Below, one piece after another: positions 24,396 through 45,139 of a DNA stretch of 64,000 nt. Position 1 is the first letter of the stretch. Every line of letters begins with the position of its first letter. The stretch covers positions 73,256,309-73,320,308 of the forward strand of contig CM063502.1 of NCBI GenBank assembly GCA_032207245.1, written 5' to 3'. The notes under the pieces are model-generated. The model had not been told where the DNA came from. It saw only the letters and a program-made list of their open reading frames with translations, and searched no databases. Both the position numbers and the translations under genes were made by a program. Source of the DNA: Pardosa pseudoannulata. Taxonomy: Eukaryota; Arthropoda; Arachnida; Araneae; Lycosidae.

Positions 24396-25149
24396 AATAT
24401 ATATTTACAAAGCAATAAAAGTATCTCTACTGCCATACAATTTATAATAAGATTTCTGGTAACTCATTTTATAATATTCTTACTAAATAAGGAATTTCTG
24501 AAAATAGTAACATGCCTTTGTTCATGTAATATTAAAATGCAAGCATCAAAATAAATGATATTCTAAAATACAAAAACTTTTAAGTAAATGCATATAATTT
24601 ATAGGTTTAAAATAAACTGCTTTTGAAAAAGGCAACGCCATGAAGGAAGGACACAACTGAGCTGAAATATTTAGAAAATGAGCTTCAGTACAGAATTTAA
24701 GCAAATTACTAACATTTTAAAGTCACCACGAATAAATAGACTAAGCAGTACCCTCATGATGCTTTTGAAATCGTATACAGAGAAAAAAAATAGAAGGCTA
24801 AAGTTGGAAGTTAAAAATAGTCTATTGTTATCTGCTGATTGTAAATTTTAGGTGAAAGTAACTATGATTCATCGATAAAAGAGGACAGCCTTTCAATTAT
24901 TTATGGAGTTTAAAGGGGCTTTTTTTTGGGGGGGGGATTATCCACATTCCTGAAGGAAGGTTTTCCTATGTGAAACAAGAGTTTGTGTGCAAGATACCAA
25001 GATCACAGTATTGCAAGCGTGGAAGCTTAGGATGGACGAAAAGGGATGGACCACTCGTAAACCAGGTTATAGACTTAAAGGTAACAGTCTGGAAAGTGTC
25101 GATAAAGTATAAAGCTATAAATAATAGACAATGGGCGTACAGTTCCATC
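24396..25149. other. AT-rich sequence, nothing recognised
   Basis: It includes a T8G9 run at about 24920-24937. The 24960-25150 part is less AT-rich and may be the decayed 5' part of the Tc1-like element that follows, but I cannot align it. Confidence 0.5.
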
Positions 25150-25850
25150 TTGAGAGTTAGCAGTCCATTGGTTCATTGCTACAAGTATATCACTATTTAC
25201 TTTGTCAATTCATCGACGCCTGCTGCCCCGTGGGATGCGTTCAAAAACTCTCTTTTTACAGGATTATCCTCCCTCACAACCACCGACGTCTGTAGCTCCA
25301 AAAGGCTCGTGACCATAAAGACTGGTGTGCAGATTGACAACAGGTAGATTTTTTTCTGACGGATCCCGTTTTACTTTGCATCTCCATGATGGCTGCATTC
25401 ATATTAGATTCTATGCTTGTAAATACCACTTCCCGGAATGCAACATTAAACGCCATATTTATTCTCTGAGGTGTGATTGCGTATTACAGACTATCATTGT
25501 AGATAATATTAACAACAACAGATGCATCAATACAGTGCTGGAGATCTAAATCATTTCCTTTCTTCAATACATTTCTGGTGCTGTCCTTCAGCACCATAAT
25601 GCGCGAATACATGTTTCTGGATTTGTTCAACACTTATTTTCAGCAGAAGATAGGTAGTTTCTTCCTTGACCTGCTTATTTTTCGTATATATCCCTTTTGA
25701 AAATATGCGGAATTTCGTGGACGTCTTGTTGATGATTCTTGTCCCACGACTTCAACAGTTGAACTTTCGGCAAGCAATATAGATTCTTCTTTCCAAAGCA
25801 AGTATTCAAATTTGCGTTTCACCATACCACGTGGTATAGCAAAACTTATT
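25150..25850 (+). pseudogene. Tc1-like transposase pseudogene
   Basis: Fragments in successive frames follow the Tc1 order. TLSIHRRLLPRGMRSKTLF (about 25195-25250) is the end of the DNA-binding half. PHNHRRL, then QKARDHKDWCADWQQV follows. RFFSDGSRFTLHLHDGC (about 25346-25396) is the first catalytic block (Asp kept, Glu changed to Gly in the usual SDESRF). Then come NRCINTVLEI and GAVLQHHNARIHVSGFVQHL, where the second catalytic Asp of the QDNAR motif reads His, and FLPWPAYFSYISLLKICGI, where the Glu block is eroded. No TIRs were seen. It differs from both the 8.9-10.1 kb and 60.7 kb copies, so at least three Tc1-like lineages are present in this window. Confidence 0.8.
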
Positions 25851-28800
25851 GTAGTGTTTGGTAGCTATACCAAATACTGATTTCAGATACATAATATAGT
25901 ATTTTTTTTTCAAAATGCAATAAATTATTTTTATCAATTCGATAAGTTTGTGTATTAAATTTCATTTAATTGTTGCATTTTTACAAACAGAAATTTAGAA
26001 TATATAGCATGTTCACAGCAAAAGGTAAGCATAATACTTTCTGACATCTGATTAAGAATACAAACACTTTCATTCATTGTCTTCATGCAATATCATTATT
26101 TTAAAATGAACTTGTCTGCAAGATTTAATAAATAACTGCTAGCAGTTAATTTGATTGGATACAAAAGGAATTCATTTGAATGAAAATGACACATTTCGTG
26201 TTACTTTAGTTTTGATAATACTACTTATATCACATTTGAAACAATTCTAAATAAATAAAACTAACTGAAATTTTTATTTTAAAAGCCAAGCTGAATTATT
26301 TATTTACACATAAATAAAAATATGCATTTTCCTTAATTAATGTTTAAAAATATGTATACACTTTTAAAAGGTAGTCTGCTAAGCTGACTTGTATATTATT
26401 TCTAAAATATTTTTATCATAGAAATGGAAATGATATCATCATTTTTGAAGAAAGGGAAATTTATATGTTTTTAAATATCCAAATACAGAGCAGATTGTAT
26501 GGTAAATGTAAAGTTGAAAATGTATAGAGCCATAAAATTTTTTCTCGGTTATTTCAAATATAAAAGCATTATATTCTGCCTCGTTCTTTTCAAAGTAATG
26601 ATTATAGTACTTTAAATAAAAGGTGTTTTTTTATTCTCTTAAAGAAATTTTATTCAGAAATAATTTCTATAACATTTTTGAAGATTATATTCTAAAGCCC
26701 ATATTTTCTTATAGAGGAATTTCTAGAAGAATATAATTTCCCCGTTTAAATATCTGTCTTAACAGAATAGTGAGTTTTAAACAGATTTAAAACATACAGC
26801 AAAATTTCTTTTGTTTAATCATTAAACATTTTATTGTAGAATTCAAAAAGAAAATTAACTTATAATTTTGCATTATCAAAACTTGTAACTACTTTAACAT
26901 TTAATACGTATTTTTGAGTATATTGAGCAATTGAAATATGAGATTAGAAATGTTTTCAGATGAAACATCCATCCCGATTTTCAAACTAAATAATATATTC
27001 AGAGGTTTAATTGGTATTAATGGATAAACTAGAACTTTCCGAAGAGATTTTAAAATAAATTCAACATTTTTTAAAAGATTTTCGATAAATTGAATATTAG
27101 CAATTTTTTGGTACATTCATCTTAACAGAAATCATACAAAATATTTAGATAATTCAACATTATAAATAATATAATTACTACCGTATTTAGTCAGTGTATT
27201 AGAATAATATTCTATTTTATATACAACGACTGAAAGGGTTGGATTTATTCAAGATGTGAGCATTAAAATGATGTGTTTGATAACAAATGTAAAGTATTTA
27301 ATGCCTAATTGCTAGAAAGTAACGGTTCAAAACATCTACTATTAAAGTATAAATGATAAGGACAACTGAATTTACTGTTGATCTAAATCAATAGTATCCA
27401 GAAAAAAATGTTATTACATAAATTGCCCTTTGAAACAGTTATAAATAAATTAATAGAATTGAATATAGTTTCAGTTATACTTATGGAAAAAGAAGTAAGA
27501 GAGGGAGTATTATCTTTATAAAAAAAATTTAATTTGAAGACTCTAAATTCCCATTTAACATAAAGTTTTTTTATAGATTGAATATTGAATTGATACTTAA
27601 TATGTTTATGGAGGTCATAACTACATCATTAATAATTGGTAAAGATATTAAAAAAAAACACTTAAAAAGGGTTGTCTAAATGTTAGTCAAAACTATATTG
27701 CGGGTGGAAGACAGAACATGGAGGACATAAACAGCATAAAGTTTGACAACACATTTGATTTATGGATTCTGTAGGAACTATTCTTATAATTGAAGTAATA
27801 ACTTTCATGATTTTCTAAAGGATTTGTGTTAATAAGATTTGCATAGAAATTTTAGAACAAATAAGAGGTACAAAAAAGTTATTTAATAAAGTAATTTTAA
27901 ATTATGTCGAGTGGGTTATCAATTTTTGTTACAAAATTTAGAAATTCTATACGTTAGAGAAAATGAATTAATTCATCTGTCCTGCTGTATTTTCTAAATT
28001 TTCTGCATCTCATATGCTGATATATACAGGTGTGTGTGTGTGTGGGGGGGGGGTAAACACATGTGCTTAAACTATGAACTTGGAATGAATATTTTACTGG
28101 ACCTTTCGTGTAGCGATAACAGCATATGATGCAGTTAACAGAATGAATGCGTTTCCCCTAGATTCTTTAGGAGTGCATTAAAGCTTTCATAATTCCAATG
28201 TTTGGATGAATATATCATAGTGTTCTATACTAAGGATCTCAGAGGAGATAACTATTGAATGAATGTCCCCAACTTGTTCAAATGTTATCTAATTGTGAAT
28301 ATCCTGGTTTAGCAGGGAAGCAAGGATAATGTTGATTTATAAATGATACCTTGCCTTAATTATAGACTGTAACTTATCATAATGCTCGCGTTGGTCCCAG
28401 ATTTACAAAAATAATGACTTGCAATGCCCTTTTAGAATATTACAGAAGTTCACTTCTAAATCACAAATAATGAATTCTAAATGATAAAACACTTAATTTT
28501 GAGATTTGAAATTAGTGAGTAAAAGAAGATATCCACTCTATTTCATTCGAATCTAGTCAAATATTATGCATTTTCTCTATTCAAAATATTTTATAGTATG
28601 ATTCATTTCACTACATTTCTATTTCCAAAATACTTTAAAATCAGTTAAACCAATTCCCAAAGTATATTTTCTTGTACAGGATACTCTAATTATCTGTTTT
28701 TCGTATGTTCTACGACTGGATGAAATAAAAACGTTGAAAAAGGCTTCTGACAGAACACTTGAGTCTCATTTACTCCGAACCTTCTGTATAAGATTTCATT

Positions 28801-29090
28801 TATGGTGTCTTGACTAATTCTTACGGACCTAGAAATTTTTCTTTGTGATAAAAAAAACAGCAAATTTTATTTTCAGCATTACATGGGAATGAACTGCCTA
28901 CTGATTTTACTTTTATATTGTGTGCATAATATTTCCCATTATGCATTATTTGTTAAAGTGTACACATTTTTTATGTTTATAGTATTATAGCCTACCACTA
29001 GAATTACGTCATTTGTATTTAAAAATTATATCCTACATTGAAGGATTTTAACCCCCAGAGGGCCAGAGTAAAAGGAAAAAATAGTCTGCA
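25851..29090. other. AT-rich sequence, nothing recognised
   Basis: Only a short (TG)n-G9 run at about 28030-28052 stands out. The 71-codon minus frame at 26901-27116 has no motif. Confidence 0.6.
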
Positions 29091-29185
29091 TATATATATA
29101 CATTAAGACATATATATATATATATACACACACTCACACATATATATACATATATACATACATATATATATACATATATATATAC

Positions 29186-29218
<33 letters not shown>
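29091..29218. repeat. (TATATACA)n-type microsatellite
   Basis: TA repeat with regular ACA interruptions, ending exactly at the left terminus of the element at 29219. Confidence 0.95.
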
Positions 29219-29834
29219 CCGGGTGCCATAATTAAACTGACAGTGTTAACAGTGTTTTGTAGCTCGATCTATTTGCGAGAATGAAGCTACATTTTATAGG
29301 AAGATTAAACAAGACGGGGGACGGAGGATTCCGCAAAAAAGCATATTAGTTCCAAAAGTCACCGCTAGGGGAATATTTGGTGCTGTGTAATAGATAATAG
29401 ATTGTTAACAAATGCAAATCAATATGGAAATTAATTTCTTAATTGTGGCAATGGACGTAACGTGAAATTTGAAATGTGAAAGAACTTCTGCTGCTCAGCG
29501 TACGTGATGTTGCAGATCACGAGACTTTATCGGTGTTTATGTAGATTTTACGCTTTTTTAAAAGTGTTGCGATATTTCACTTGAACTAAATCAGAAAATG
29601 TGTATAATAAAAGGTAATTTTATTCCGTATTAATTTGCATTTGTTAGAATTCTATTTTAATATAACACAGCGCCAAATATTTCCCTAGCGGTGACTTTTA
29701 CAACCAATTTGTTTTTTCGCGGAATCCTTCGTCCCCCGTCTTGTTTAATCTTCCTACAAAATGTGGTGTTATTCTCGTAAATAGATCGCTCTACAGAACA
29801 CTGTGATCACTGCCAGTTTAATTATGGCCACCCG
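29219..29834. mobile_element. 616-bp MITE with ~175-bp terminal inverted repeats
   Basis: The left arm 29219-29393 and right arm 29660-29834 are reverse complements with an estimated 85-90% identity, ending CCGGGTGCCATAATTAAACT and, in the right arm, CGGGTGGCCATAATTAAACT. The centre of about 266 bp has no coding capacity. Insertion into (TA)n fits a TA-targeting Tc1/mariner-type transposase. No autonomous partner for these ends occurs in the window. Confidence 0.92.
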
Positions 29835-37099
<7,265 letters not shown>

Positions 37100-39280
37100 T
37101 AGAATCCAAAAGAGAGGATTTAAATCTACACAAATTGATGTCATATGTTAAACAAAATGTATACTTTTTCTATTGATGATATGTACATGAATTTAACAAG
37201 GGGACTCACAGACGAAATCAAAAAAATTTTAGAAAAAAAAATATACACACATGAAATATTAATAAAGAATTAAAGGACTGTTAGAAACAGCAAATAAATC
37301 TTAAGTTAAAACTGATGATACCATACCTATAAAAATATGTTAACTAAACCAGATGATATGAATTAATTAATAAAAGAACAGAAACTATGATTTCCTTAAT
37401 TCCAAAAGAAACAAGTAAAGAAGATAAAACAGTTTTAATACTTAATACTTTAGTATATATTTATGCAAGGAGTTACGAAATGCCCCGATAACAAATCTGA
37501 AATTTAGTGAAACGTACAAACCTAAAAGTGTGAGTAATTATTCAGGAACAAAATAGATTTATTGTAAAAATGATAAAGAGGCTTGGGAGATTTAATGGAA
37601 AAAATTAGGACATTTGATTATCTATTGAACATAATAATAACTAAACTAAAGGAAACAGAATTACTGTATTTAAAAAATCTAGATAATTCCTCGGAAGATA
37701 TAAGGGGAGTGATAGAGTAAAAGGAGGGATTAGATGGCAAAGATATAGTAGTGATCAAATTCTTTAAAGGATACAGATGATCAATAAATAATAAGCCTGT
37801 GGTACACTAAAATATTACCTTGAAACTACTGCAAAGGAAAATTATGATAGACAATTTAATTAACTAAATGAAATAAAATCCTTCTGATAAAAGAGAAATA
37901 AAATCCTGTTAAATTTAGGAAGTATTAATATATCAGACTATGAGGAGGTAATAAGCTGTTATTAATGCAAAGTCTTTGACTATAGAGGATACACCTTCTA
38001 TAATGAAATAGTCTGTACCATTTACATCAATATAATGATACAAAATGTTACACTGAATTAGACCCTGTTTGTGCTCACTGTAAGCAAAATCATTGCTCTA
38101 GTTCTAGAAGCTTCAGATTCTTTGTGGAAAATAAGAAGATGCACTTTGAGATTTTTTTTCACATGAATAGTGAACTTTCCGGCTTTTGAACTATTTCTAT
38201 TTTATAGCTTACATACAGTTCTATCGTGAAGCATGTCTACTTCAAATCCATGTGCATTGGCAAAGATATAGTAGTGATCAAATTCTTTAAAGGATACAGA
38301 TGATCAATAAATAATAAGCCTGTGGTACACTAAAATATTACCTTGAAACTACTGCAAAGGAAAATTATGATAGACAATTTAATTAACTAAATGAAATAAA
38401 ATCCTTCTGATAAAAGAGAAATAAAATCCTGTTAAATTTAGGAAGTATTAATATATCAGACTATGAGGAGGTAATAAGCTGTTATTAATGCAAAGTCTTT
38501 GACTATAGAGGATACACCTTCTATAATGAAATAGTCTGTACCATTTACATCAATATAATGATACAAAATGTTACACTGAATTAGACCCTGTTTGTGCTCA
38601 CTGTAAGCAAAATCATTGCTCTAGTTCTAGAAGCTTCAGATTCTTTGTGGAAAATAAGAAGATGCACTTTGAGATTTTTTCACATGAATAGTGAACTTTC
38701 CGGCTTTTGAACAATTTCTATTTTATAGCTTACATACAGTTCTATCGTGAAGCATGTCTACTTCAAATCCATGTGCATTGGTAACATATAGTATTTTTAA
38801 AGATATTTCTAGTTTAATTAGAAAACCAATTGGGGATCCATATTCACTGTCTATATAATATTGACCTTCAAGATGGCAGGTATTTTAGGGAAGAACTAGA
38901 AAATTAACCTAAACTTTGAAGAATACATGATTTATCTTTATTAATACTCTAATGGTAAACTAAAACTGAATACTAGAAACTTTTTACTTCTCTTCTTTTT
39001 CTGATCTAGAAAAGAATTATAAGAATGGTGAGAGAAATCGAGACACAACAATACTAATAGCCGGATATTTTAATTTCAAAAATAAAAACTAATAATATTC
39101 AAGAAATAACGTATGCGGGGATAAAATATTAAAATTCTGCTCAATACATAATCTAAGTATGATTAATGTCCTAATCAATATCTTGTGCCCGTGTAATCGA
39201 TAAATTAAGGCGTAGCATTGAATCCTGACTGAAAAATAAATCTACGAGACTATTTAAATATTCTTAAATAATTGTAGGTA
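37100..39280 (+). pseudogene. Decayed LINE: ORF1 zinc-knuckle region and endonuclease fragment
   Basis: About 37560-38130 reads as a Lys/Ile-rich ORF1-like frame with many stops: EKIRTFDYLL, IVVIKFFKGY, KPVVH and ITLKLLQRK. It is followed by a CCHC-knuckle-like block from 37957, where CX2CX4 is kept but the His reads Tyr and the last Cys reads Phe, and by PVCAHCKQNHCSSSRSF in another frame (38070-38110). Gag-like knuckles of this kind occur in Jockey/I/CR1-type LINE ORF1. Downstream, about 39040-39160 gives RDTTILIAGYFNFKNK and GDKILKFCSIHNLSMIN, resembling the GDFN and following block of LINE endonucleases with Asp changed to Tyr. The family assignment is inference from weak motifs in heavily decayed sequence. 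Confidence 0.5.
37736..38781. repeat. Recent 523-bp tandem duplication
   Basis: 37736-38258 and 38259-38781 are almost identical. I count a T-run length change (8 versus 6 T), one A/T substitution and end differences. The offset is 523 bp. The duplicated block covers the knuckle-like part of the LINE remnant. A diverged partial relative (ACTGAAATATTCTCTTGAAG, CGACTGCAAAGGAACATTAT) appears again at about 39948-39995. Confidence 0.95.
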
Positions 39281-39299
39281 TGTGTGCTGCAAATGTGTT

Positions 39300-39322
39300 T
39301 TTTTTTTTTTTTTTTTTTTTTA
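39300..39322. repeat. Poly(T) run of about 22
   Basis: A simple T tract. It could be the reverse-strand poly(A) of a lost retrocopy, but no element body is seen next to it. Confidence 0.9.
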
Positions 39323-39748
39323 GAAAAAAATATCATCATAAGTAAATATGTTAGTTTTGCAAGACAAACTTTAATGTAAATGTTCTTGATCCCATTAATC
39401 TTTTAATAAGTTTTTTCTCTTTTGTCTCTTACCTATAAATGATTATATTCATTTCAAACAGAGTACTTGATGATTAAAATATTTGAAAAAATGAAACACC
39501 TCTGAAATTTTATTATTACGTTTATTTTGAGTGAAATTATTGCCTTTTTTTTTCAAAAAATATTTTTTCTACATGCCACTTACATATTCAAACATAATAA
39601 TCAGGAAATCAAAATTTCAGAAGAATATTGTCAAAATAATTTTCGATATGATGATTAATATGCAAAGGAATTGCTGGACATAGATTATTCTAAATTTGGG
39701 TTCCTTTGTGTAACACGTTTTTATCTTTATGAAACAACGTTTAGTGAC

Positions 39749-39911
39749 GTTTTGAAAAGTGTTTTCTCAGCACCACTAAAAGTTTACTAGACAACTAGAC
39801 AGTTTATTACACGTACAACTTGACAGTTTATTATTTTTTGATAACATTTTGAAAAGAGTTTTCTCAGTCACTAAAAGTTTACTAGACAACTAGACAGTTT
39901 ATTATTTTTTA
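39749..39911. repeat. Tandem duplication, ~100-bp unit
   Basis: GTTTTGAAAAGTGTTTTCTC and ACTAGACAACTAGACAGTTT (about 39751-39812) recur at about 39846-39902. A shorter internal repeat of TTGACAGTTTATTA lies between the copies. Confidence 0.85.
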
Positions 39912-40011
39912 ACATTTTTAATTGACATTAAATTAGTAAGAGATTGTGTACACTGAAATATTCTCTTGAAGAAACGACTGCAAAGGAACATTATGATTTA
40001 TTAATATATAC

Positions 40012-40130
40012 ATGTAATATGAGTGAGACTCATTCAAAAGGCCAATACACTTTATTTCTGGTGAGATACATGAAATCTATACAACAGGCAAACACTTTTA
40101 CCACCTCGTGCACATGAGTCTCGCCTATAT

Positions 40131-40135
<5 letters not shown>
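40012..40135. mobile_element. Small 124-bp MITE-like inverted-repeat element
   Basis: Left arm 40012-40033 (ATGTAATATGAGTGAGACTC...) and right arm 40114-40135 (reverse complement ATGTAATATAGGCGAGACTC...) match over about 19 of 22 bp. A (TA)n tract begins at the right end, and TATATA precedes the left end. There is no coding capacity. Confidence 0.6.

Positions 40136-40207
<72 letters not shown>
40132..40207. repeat. (TA)n-(TG)n compound microsatellite
   Basis: About 45 bp of TA followed by about 30 bp of TG. Confidence 0.98.
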
Positions 40208-40210
<3 letters not shown>

Positions 40211-43200
40211 TGTGTATGAAAATTTGAGATATTGCTACTAGATCTCCTAGTTTATAAAATACTATGAAAATAGAGCAAATTCTGTACATACTAATAATTA
40301 TATGAAACGTATTCGAAAATAAATATAATACATGTTTAATTAGGATATATTACCAGTTAATTACATTAATAAATGATATATTTAACTTAACATAAGCTTA
40401 AAACAGTTTCAGTTCCACACTTCATTGATTTCAAATACAGAGTCAGCTAGAAAGGGAATGAGACAAGTAAATTAATAATATTACTTTTAGTAATGTTATT
40501 ATTTTACTGTAATTAATTTTTATCATTTGAACCTGGCCTACACATAAAAATGAATAGAATAGAATAGAATGATTATTTCTGCTTAAAAAGATTAATTTCT
40601 CAAGCAATACTTTTTAAGTGACCATTTTTGAGGCATTCTATAATCATAAATTTCATTCTAAAGACTTTGTAACATATTATATTTTAAATCCTTTGTCCAT
40701 ACTAGTTATAAGAAGTAAAGAAACAAAAATAGATTATTATTTTTTAAGAACACATAATTTTAGTAATGTCTCTCTTTCAAATGTATATTTCTGACCTTGA
40801 GAATTCCTACTAGAGCCATTTTTCGGAAATATATTTTTGACGACATTTGGTTTATCACAATAGATTTGAAATGGAGTTGCCTGGTGATATTTAAGAAAAA
40901 AAATATGATTCTATATTATATTTAAGAGGAAAATACTCTTTTGAAATACCATTTGTTTCTTTGGTGTTAAAAATAGTAAATTTACTTCAAAGTGCTAAAT
41001 ATAGATTTATCCACGGTATAAAAGGATTTCTGAAAAAAAAGTACTTCTAAAGAAGCAGGAGAGTTTACGTAAGCGTTGAAATTGAAAAATTCTTTCTGAA
41101 ATGTACAGCAGACAAATTAGATGTTTTACATTTTTCACGTCTGTCTCATTTCATCAGAGCATTTATATCCAACCAGATATGAGAAACATTCCTGTTTCAT
41201 AAAGTTTCTAAAATATGGAAGGCTTTTTATAAACTTTAATAAAAAACTGAATTCTAAAAAGGATAAAATCTTCATATCAGTATAGCACGAGATTTTTCAT
41301 TGCAAATCTTCTAGAAAACAAAACAATGAAAACTCAGAGTAAAAGAGAAGCCACTGGATGAAAAGTAATGTTATATGTTCTATAAGTTTTGGGAGAAATG
41401 TAATAATTGCAAAATGAAAACAGAGATGACGGGATATAAAATGAGTCGTTTTTTATATCTAGACTAAGTAAAAAAAAAAGTAAATGCACTTAATGGGATA
41501 TTCTTTAAAAGCTCTAGTACCAAAAATAATTTTAAACGGGTGTATCATTCCTTATACATTCAATAAGAAACTCATTTTAGAGTTAAGAAAAGGCAGAATT
41601 TTCTACGAGTGATAAAATTTTTTTATTATTATTCATTTAAGTACTCTTTCTGAAAATTATAACCAGATAAAGTTAGAAAACATGGGTGTAAAAATACACT
41701 TCTTTTTTATAAAAATTCTAGCACCATCAAAGATTTTCCTGTTGGAAATGTAACGGATACAGAAAGAAACGAAAACTTGCAAGTAAACATAAAACTATAC
41801 AAGTAATCAGAAATTTAGAATAATATCCCTTGTTCAGCAAAACAGAACTCTATGAATACTAGTCTGATCATTATTATAAGTAGACTGCATAAAATAAGTT
41901 AGAAATGTAAATCAAATTTGGCTGATTTGTTACATTTGAATCGCTATACCTCGTGCACATCCTAAAAAGCTTTATAAGAATTTGTCTAAGTAAAGACATA
42001 TTATTTTGCCATGATATTGCGCCTTGAAGAGCAGACAGAGCTGCGACAGCTACTGCGTTTTAGAGAACTAGAAAGAAGTTAACCATGTGAATCAATTATC
42101 TGCCAATAAACAATGACATAAAAGGCATGCTACTAATGCATTGTTGAGCTGCTACGCGATGATTGTTATCAAAGAAGAAAACATTTATATTATCTATAAT
42201 GCTATAATATCAATTATTCAATGTTATAATTTATATAACCCCCAAACGTATTACTTTTCCAAGGTCACTTACGCTTAATTGTTGACAAGAGGAACTTCAA
42301 TAGACAGTTGTGTTTTTGTAGCACTAGGATATTTTTCACGATTGTCTTCTATTAACGATGGTCTATCATAGAGAATAAATACGCAGAAGGCGGCATTAGG
42401 ATAAAAGTAATCAGATTGCTCAGATATTTTTCTGGTATATTAAAGTAACAGTCTCTGGTATATTAAAGAAACGATGTTGGACATCCTTATCTCCTACAGA
42501 TCACTACGGTACAAAAGATTTACAAGGGAATATATACTAGATTAGTGTATTCAAAGAAATTACTCATAAGAAAACACATAAAATAATAACTTATAAGAAA
42601 TATTATCAACAGCAATTGATAGAAAAAAGCTCGATTACAAAAATTATCTCTGATCACAATTCTCTAGAATTTCCCAAACATAGCCACTACATCACAGATC
42701 AAGTTTCTTATGCGATTTGCCTGTTTATCCTAAATGTAACCAATTCATTTAACATGCAACATGGTTGCTTGTAGATTAGTCTGTTTTTACTCTTCAGCAG
42801 CCACAGCCAATGAGTTTAAGACTTAGAAAATTTAAATTATTATTTTAAAGCCCATTACTTTATTTCTATCTAGTGATGACTTCTTCAGCGGTGAAATTTC
42901 TCTTAATATAAAACATAATGTAGTAAAGTATCAATACATCGAATTGAAATTCAAATAACTATAACGATTAAAAATATTTTGGTAAAAGATAAACTCACTA
43001 CATTTTTATTTATTTATTTATTGTTCACTCCCTTATCTGAGACTCATACGCAGTTATTATTTCAACTCTATTTTTAAAGTTACACATAAGCTTTGAATGA
43101 TAAGTATACCTATAATTCGGTACATCATAATTTGAATTTTAGTTACCCTAAATAAAAAGACCTTTACATATAACTGTAAAATTTATAAAATTAATAAATA

Positions 43201-45100
43201 ATAATAGGCTTTCTCATTACATTGGTATTAATTATAATAATTTGTATATTTCCTGGTAAAATACGGGTCGTACATATTTCATAACTTTCCGTTATGTTAC
43301 TGGAACATCCATAAATAAGAATTATGCAGCAAGTGTTGCAAATATATTAAAAAATTATGCTTATTTATAAAGGGTTTTGAAAAAGAGAAACTTATATAGG
43401 GATTTTTAATTAATTATTCAGTGAGTACTGCTCTTGCATAACATAAAAATTCGCCTTATATGAACCAAATATGTAGTAACTAAGTAAACCACTGTATTTA
43501 TTACTATTTTAAAACACAAAATCAAAAAAAATTATAACCTTTTGCTTTATAGTATTATCTAAGTCTATTCCAAGACTATTTGTAGAGGGAACGAAGAATA
43601 ATCGTTTTTAAGTTACTTTTTAAAAGGCTTTTTGATGCTTTTAATCTTAATACCGGAAGGATATCTTCTCAAAGAGGACATTAAGGCGCTTTCCTCGTGA
43701 AATTTTCAAAGGATTAGCAACAATATTTTACTTATTATTATATTTTTACTTGTTATCAGTTTAGTCTTCTCTTACTTAAAAGATATCAAAGAAAAGAGTA
43801 TATCTCAATTTCTTATCACTATCAGCTGACGACTAATAGCACGTAGAATTACATAAAATAATAATTCAGAATGAAAAGTCCAGAAAAGTCTTTTAAAATT
43901 CCAGTTAAGATTTTGAAAAACATATTAACAATGCTTTAAATATAATGATTTATCTAAATTTAATAAACAAGCAGTTTGCAAAACGTATTAACTTATTTAA
44001 GTAAAGTTCACCATCATAAGAATTTTCTCTTAATAAAATAATGATGTAATATAAAATCAAAACTTTAAATCAAAATCCAAATAACCATAATAAATAAATA
44101 GTCAAATAACCATAAAGATATCCTTTTGGTGAAATTAAATTTACCTCAATCCGGATTTTCCGTTCCTCTTTGATACGAATCTCTTATGAATTTATTAGAT
44201 CGACTCGATTTCTTAAGTTACACGTAAATTTAAGATGGGTATAGCTATAGTTCGTTACAGCATATTTTAAATTTATGTTTCCCCTAAGCAAAAAGACCTT
44301 AACTCATAATTGCAAGATATAATAAAAAGATCATTTCAAACATATATAGAAATGTTATTTGAACTTCAGAATTTTAATGAAGGAAAAATTATTAAACTAT
44401 AACTAACAGGGATTAAATTATAACTAAACACGGTTTTCTAAATTAGGATTCTTTAAGAAATATAACATTAGAAAATGGCTATTTTGTATACCTAGAAAGA
44501 CCAGTAGTGTCAGTAAAAAAGACCGAAAAAGTTGTAATTTTGGTCATTTGTAAATCTCGAAAATTTCCACTTTCTTCTGAAATTTTTTGTTTGTCAAATA
44601 AGATTTTAAGTATATTTAGTTGTTAAGTTAGGCATTTCTAAGTGAAATTTTTCATTTTTTGATGATTTAAATAAAATGTTCTTGTGATTATGAAAATACA
44701 ATGTATACAAATTAATAATATTAATAAAAAATAATAGGTACAAAAAAATCCAGTATGGAAAGTAAGCTTCTTTAAATTATTTAAAATATTTGTGACATAT
44801 AACAGTTGCTTTACAGAAATCCTACGATTAGTCTTACGATAAGACTTATATTACTCTTTTTTTAAGGCTGTACAGCTCCTTAGCTGAATTACTTTGATTT
44901 TTCGTTAACCACAACTTGAAATTTTGCAATGATGATAAAATTTATAGTTTTTTGTGACAATGATTTATTTGGTATTGTCCACGTTTCCTGTTTAAAATAG
45001 AAGAGGCATCACTATAAACGTAAATATATCTAAAAACAGTACTTCTTCAATTTTCGACTTCTCTTGCTTTTGTTTGGAGAGCTATGGTACTTTTTTTTAC
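40208..45100. other. AT-rich sequence, nothing recognised
   Basis: There is a short (AATAG)n patch at about 40552-40571, a (TTTA)n patch at about 43007-43022, and a small duplication CTGGTATATTAAAG at about 42432-42468. Otherwise it is unique AT-rich sequence with no gene. Confidence 0.6.
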
Positions 45101-45139
45101 TATACGAATGGTAACCAACATAGGGTTACCATTTGTATA
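45101..45139. repeat. 16-bp inverted repeat, 7-bp loop
   Basis: Arms TATACGAATGGTAACC (45101-45116) and GGTTACCATTTGTATA (45124-45139) pair at 15 of 16 positions. It lies in otherwise unique sequence. Confidence 0.8.

Noticed and set aside
42480..42540. A fifth SINE family-1 tail (ACCGTAGTGATC on the minus strand)
   Set aside because: Only about 12 bases match well. The other family blocks are missing, so chance cannot be excluded.
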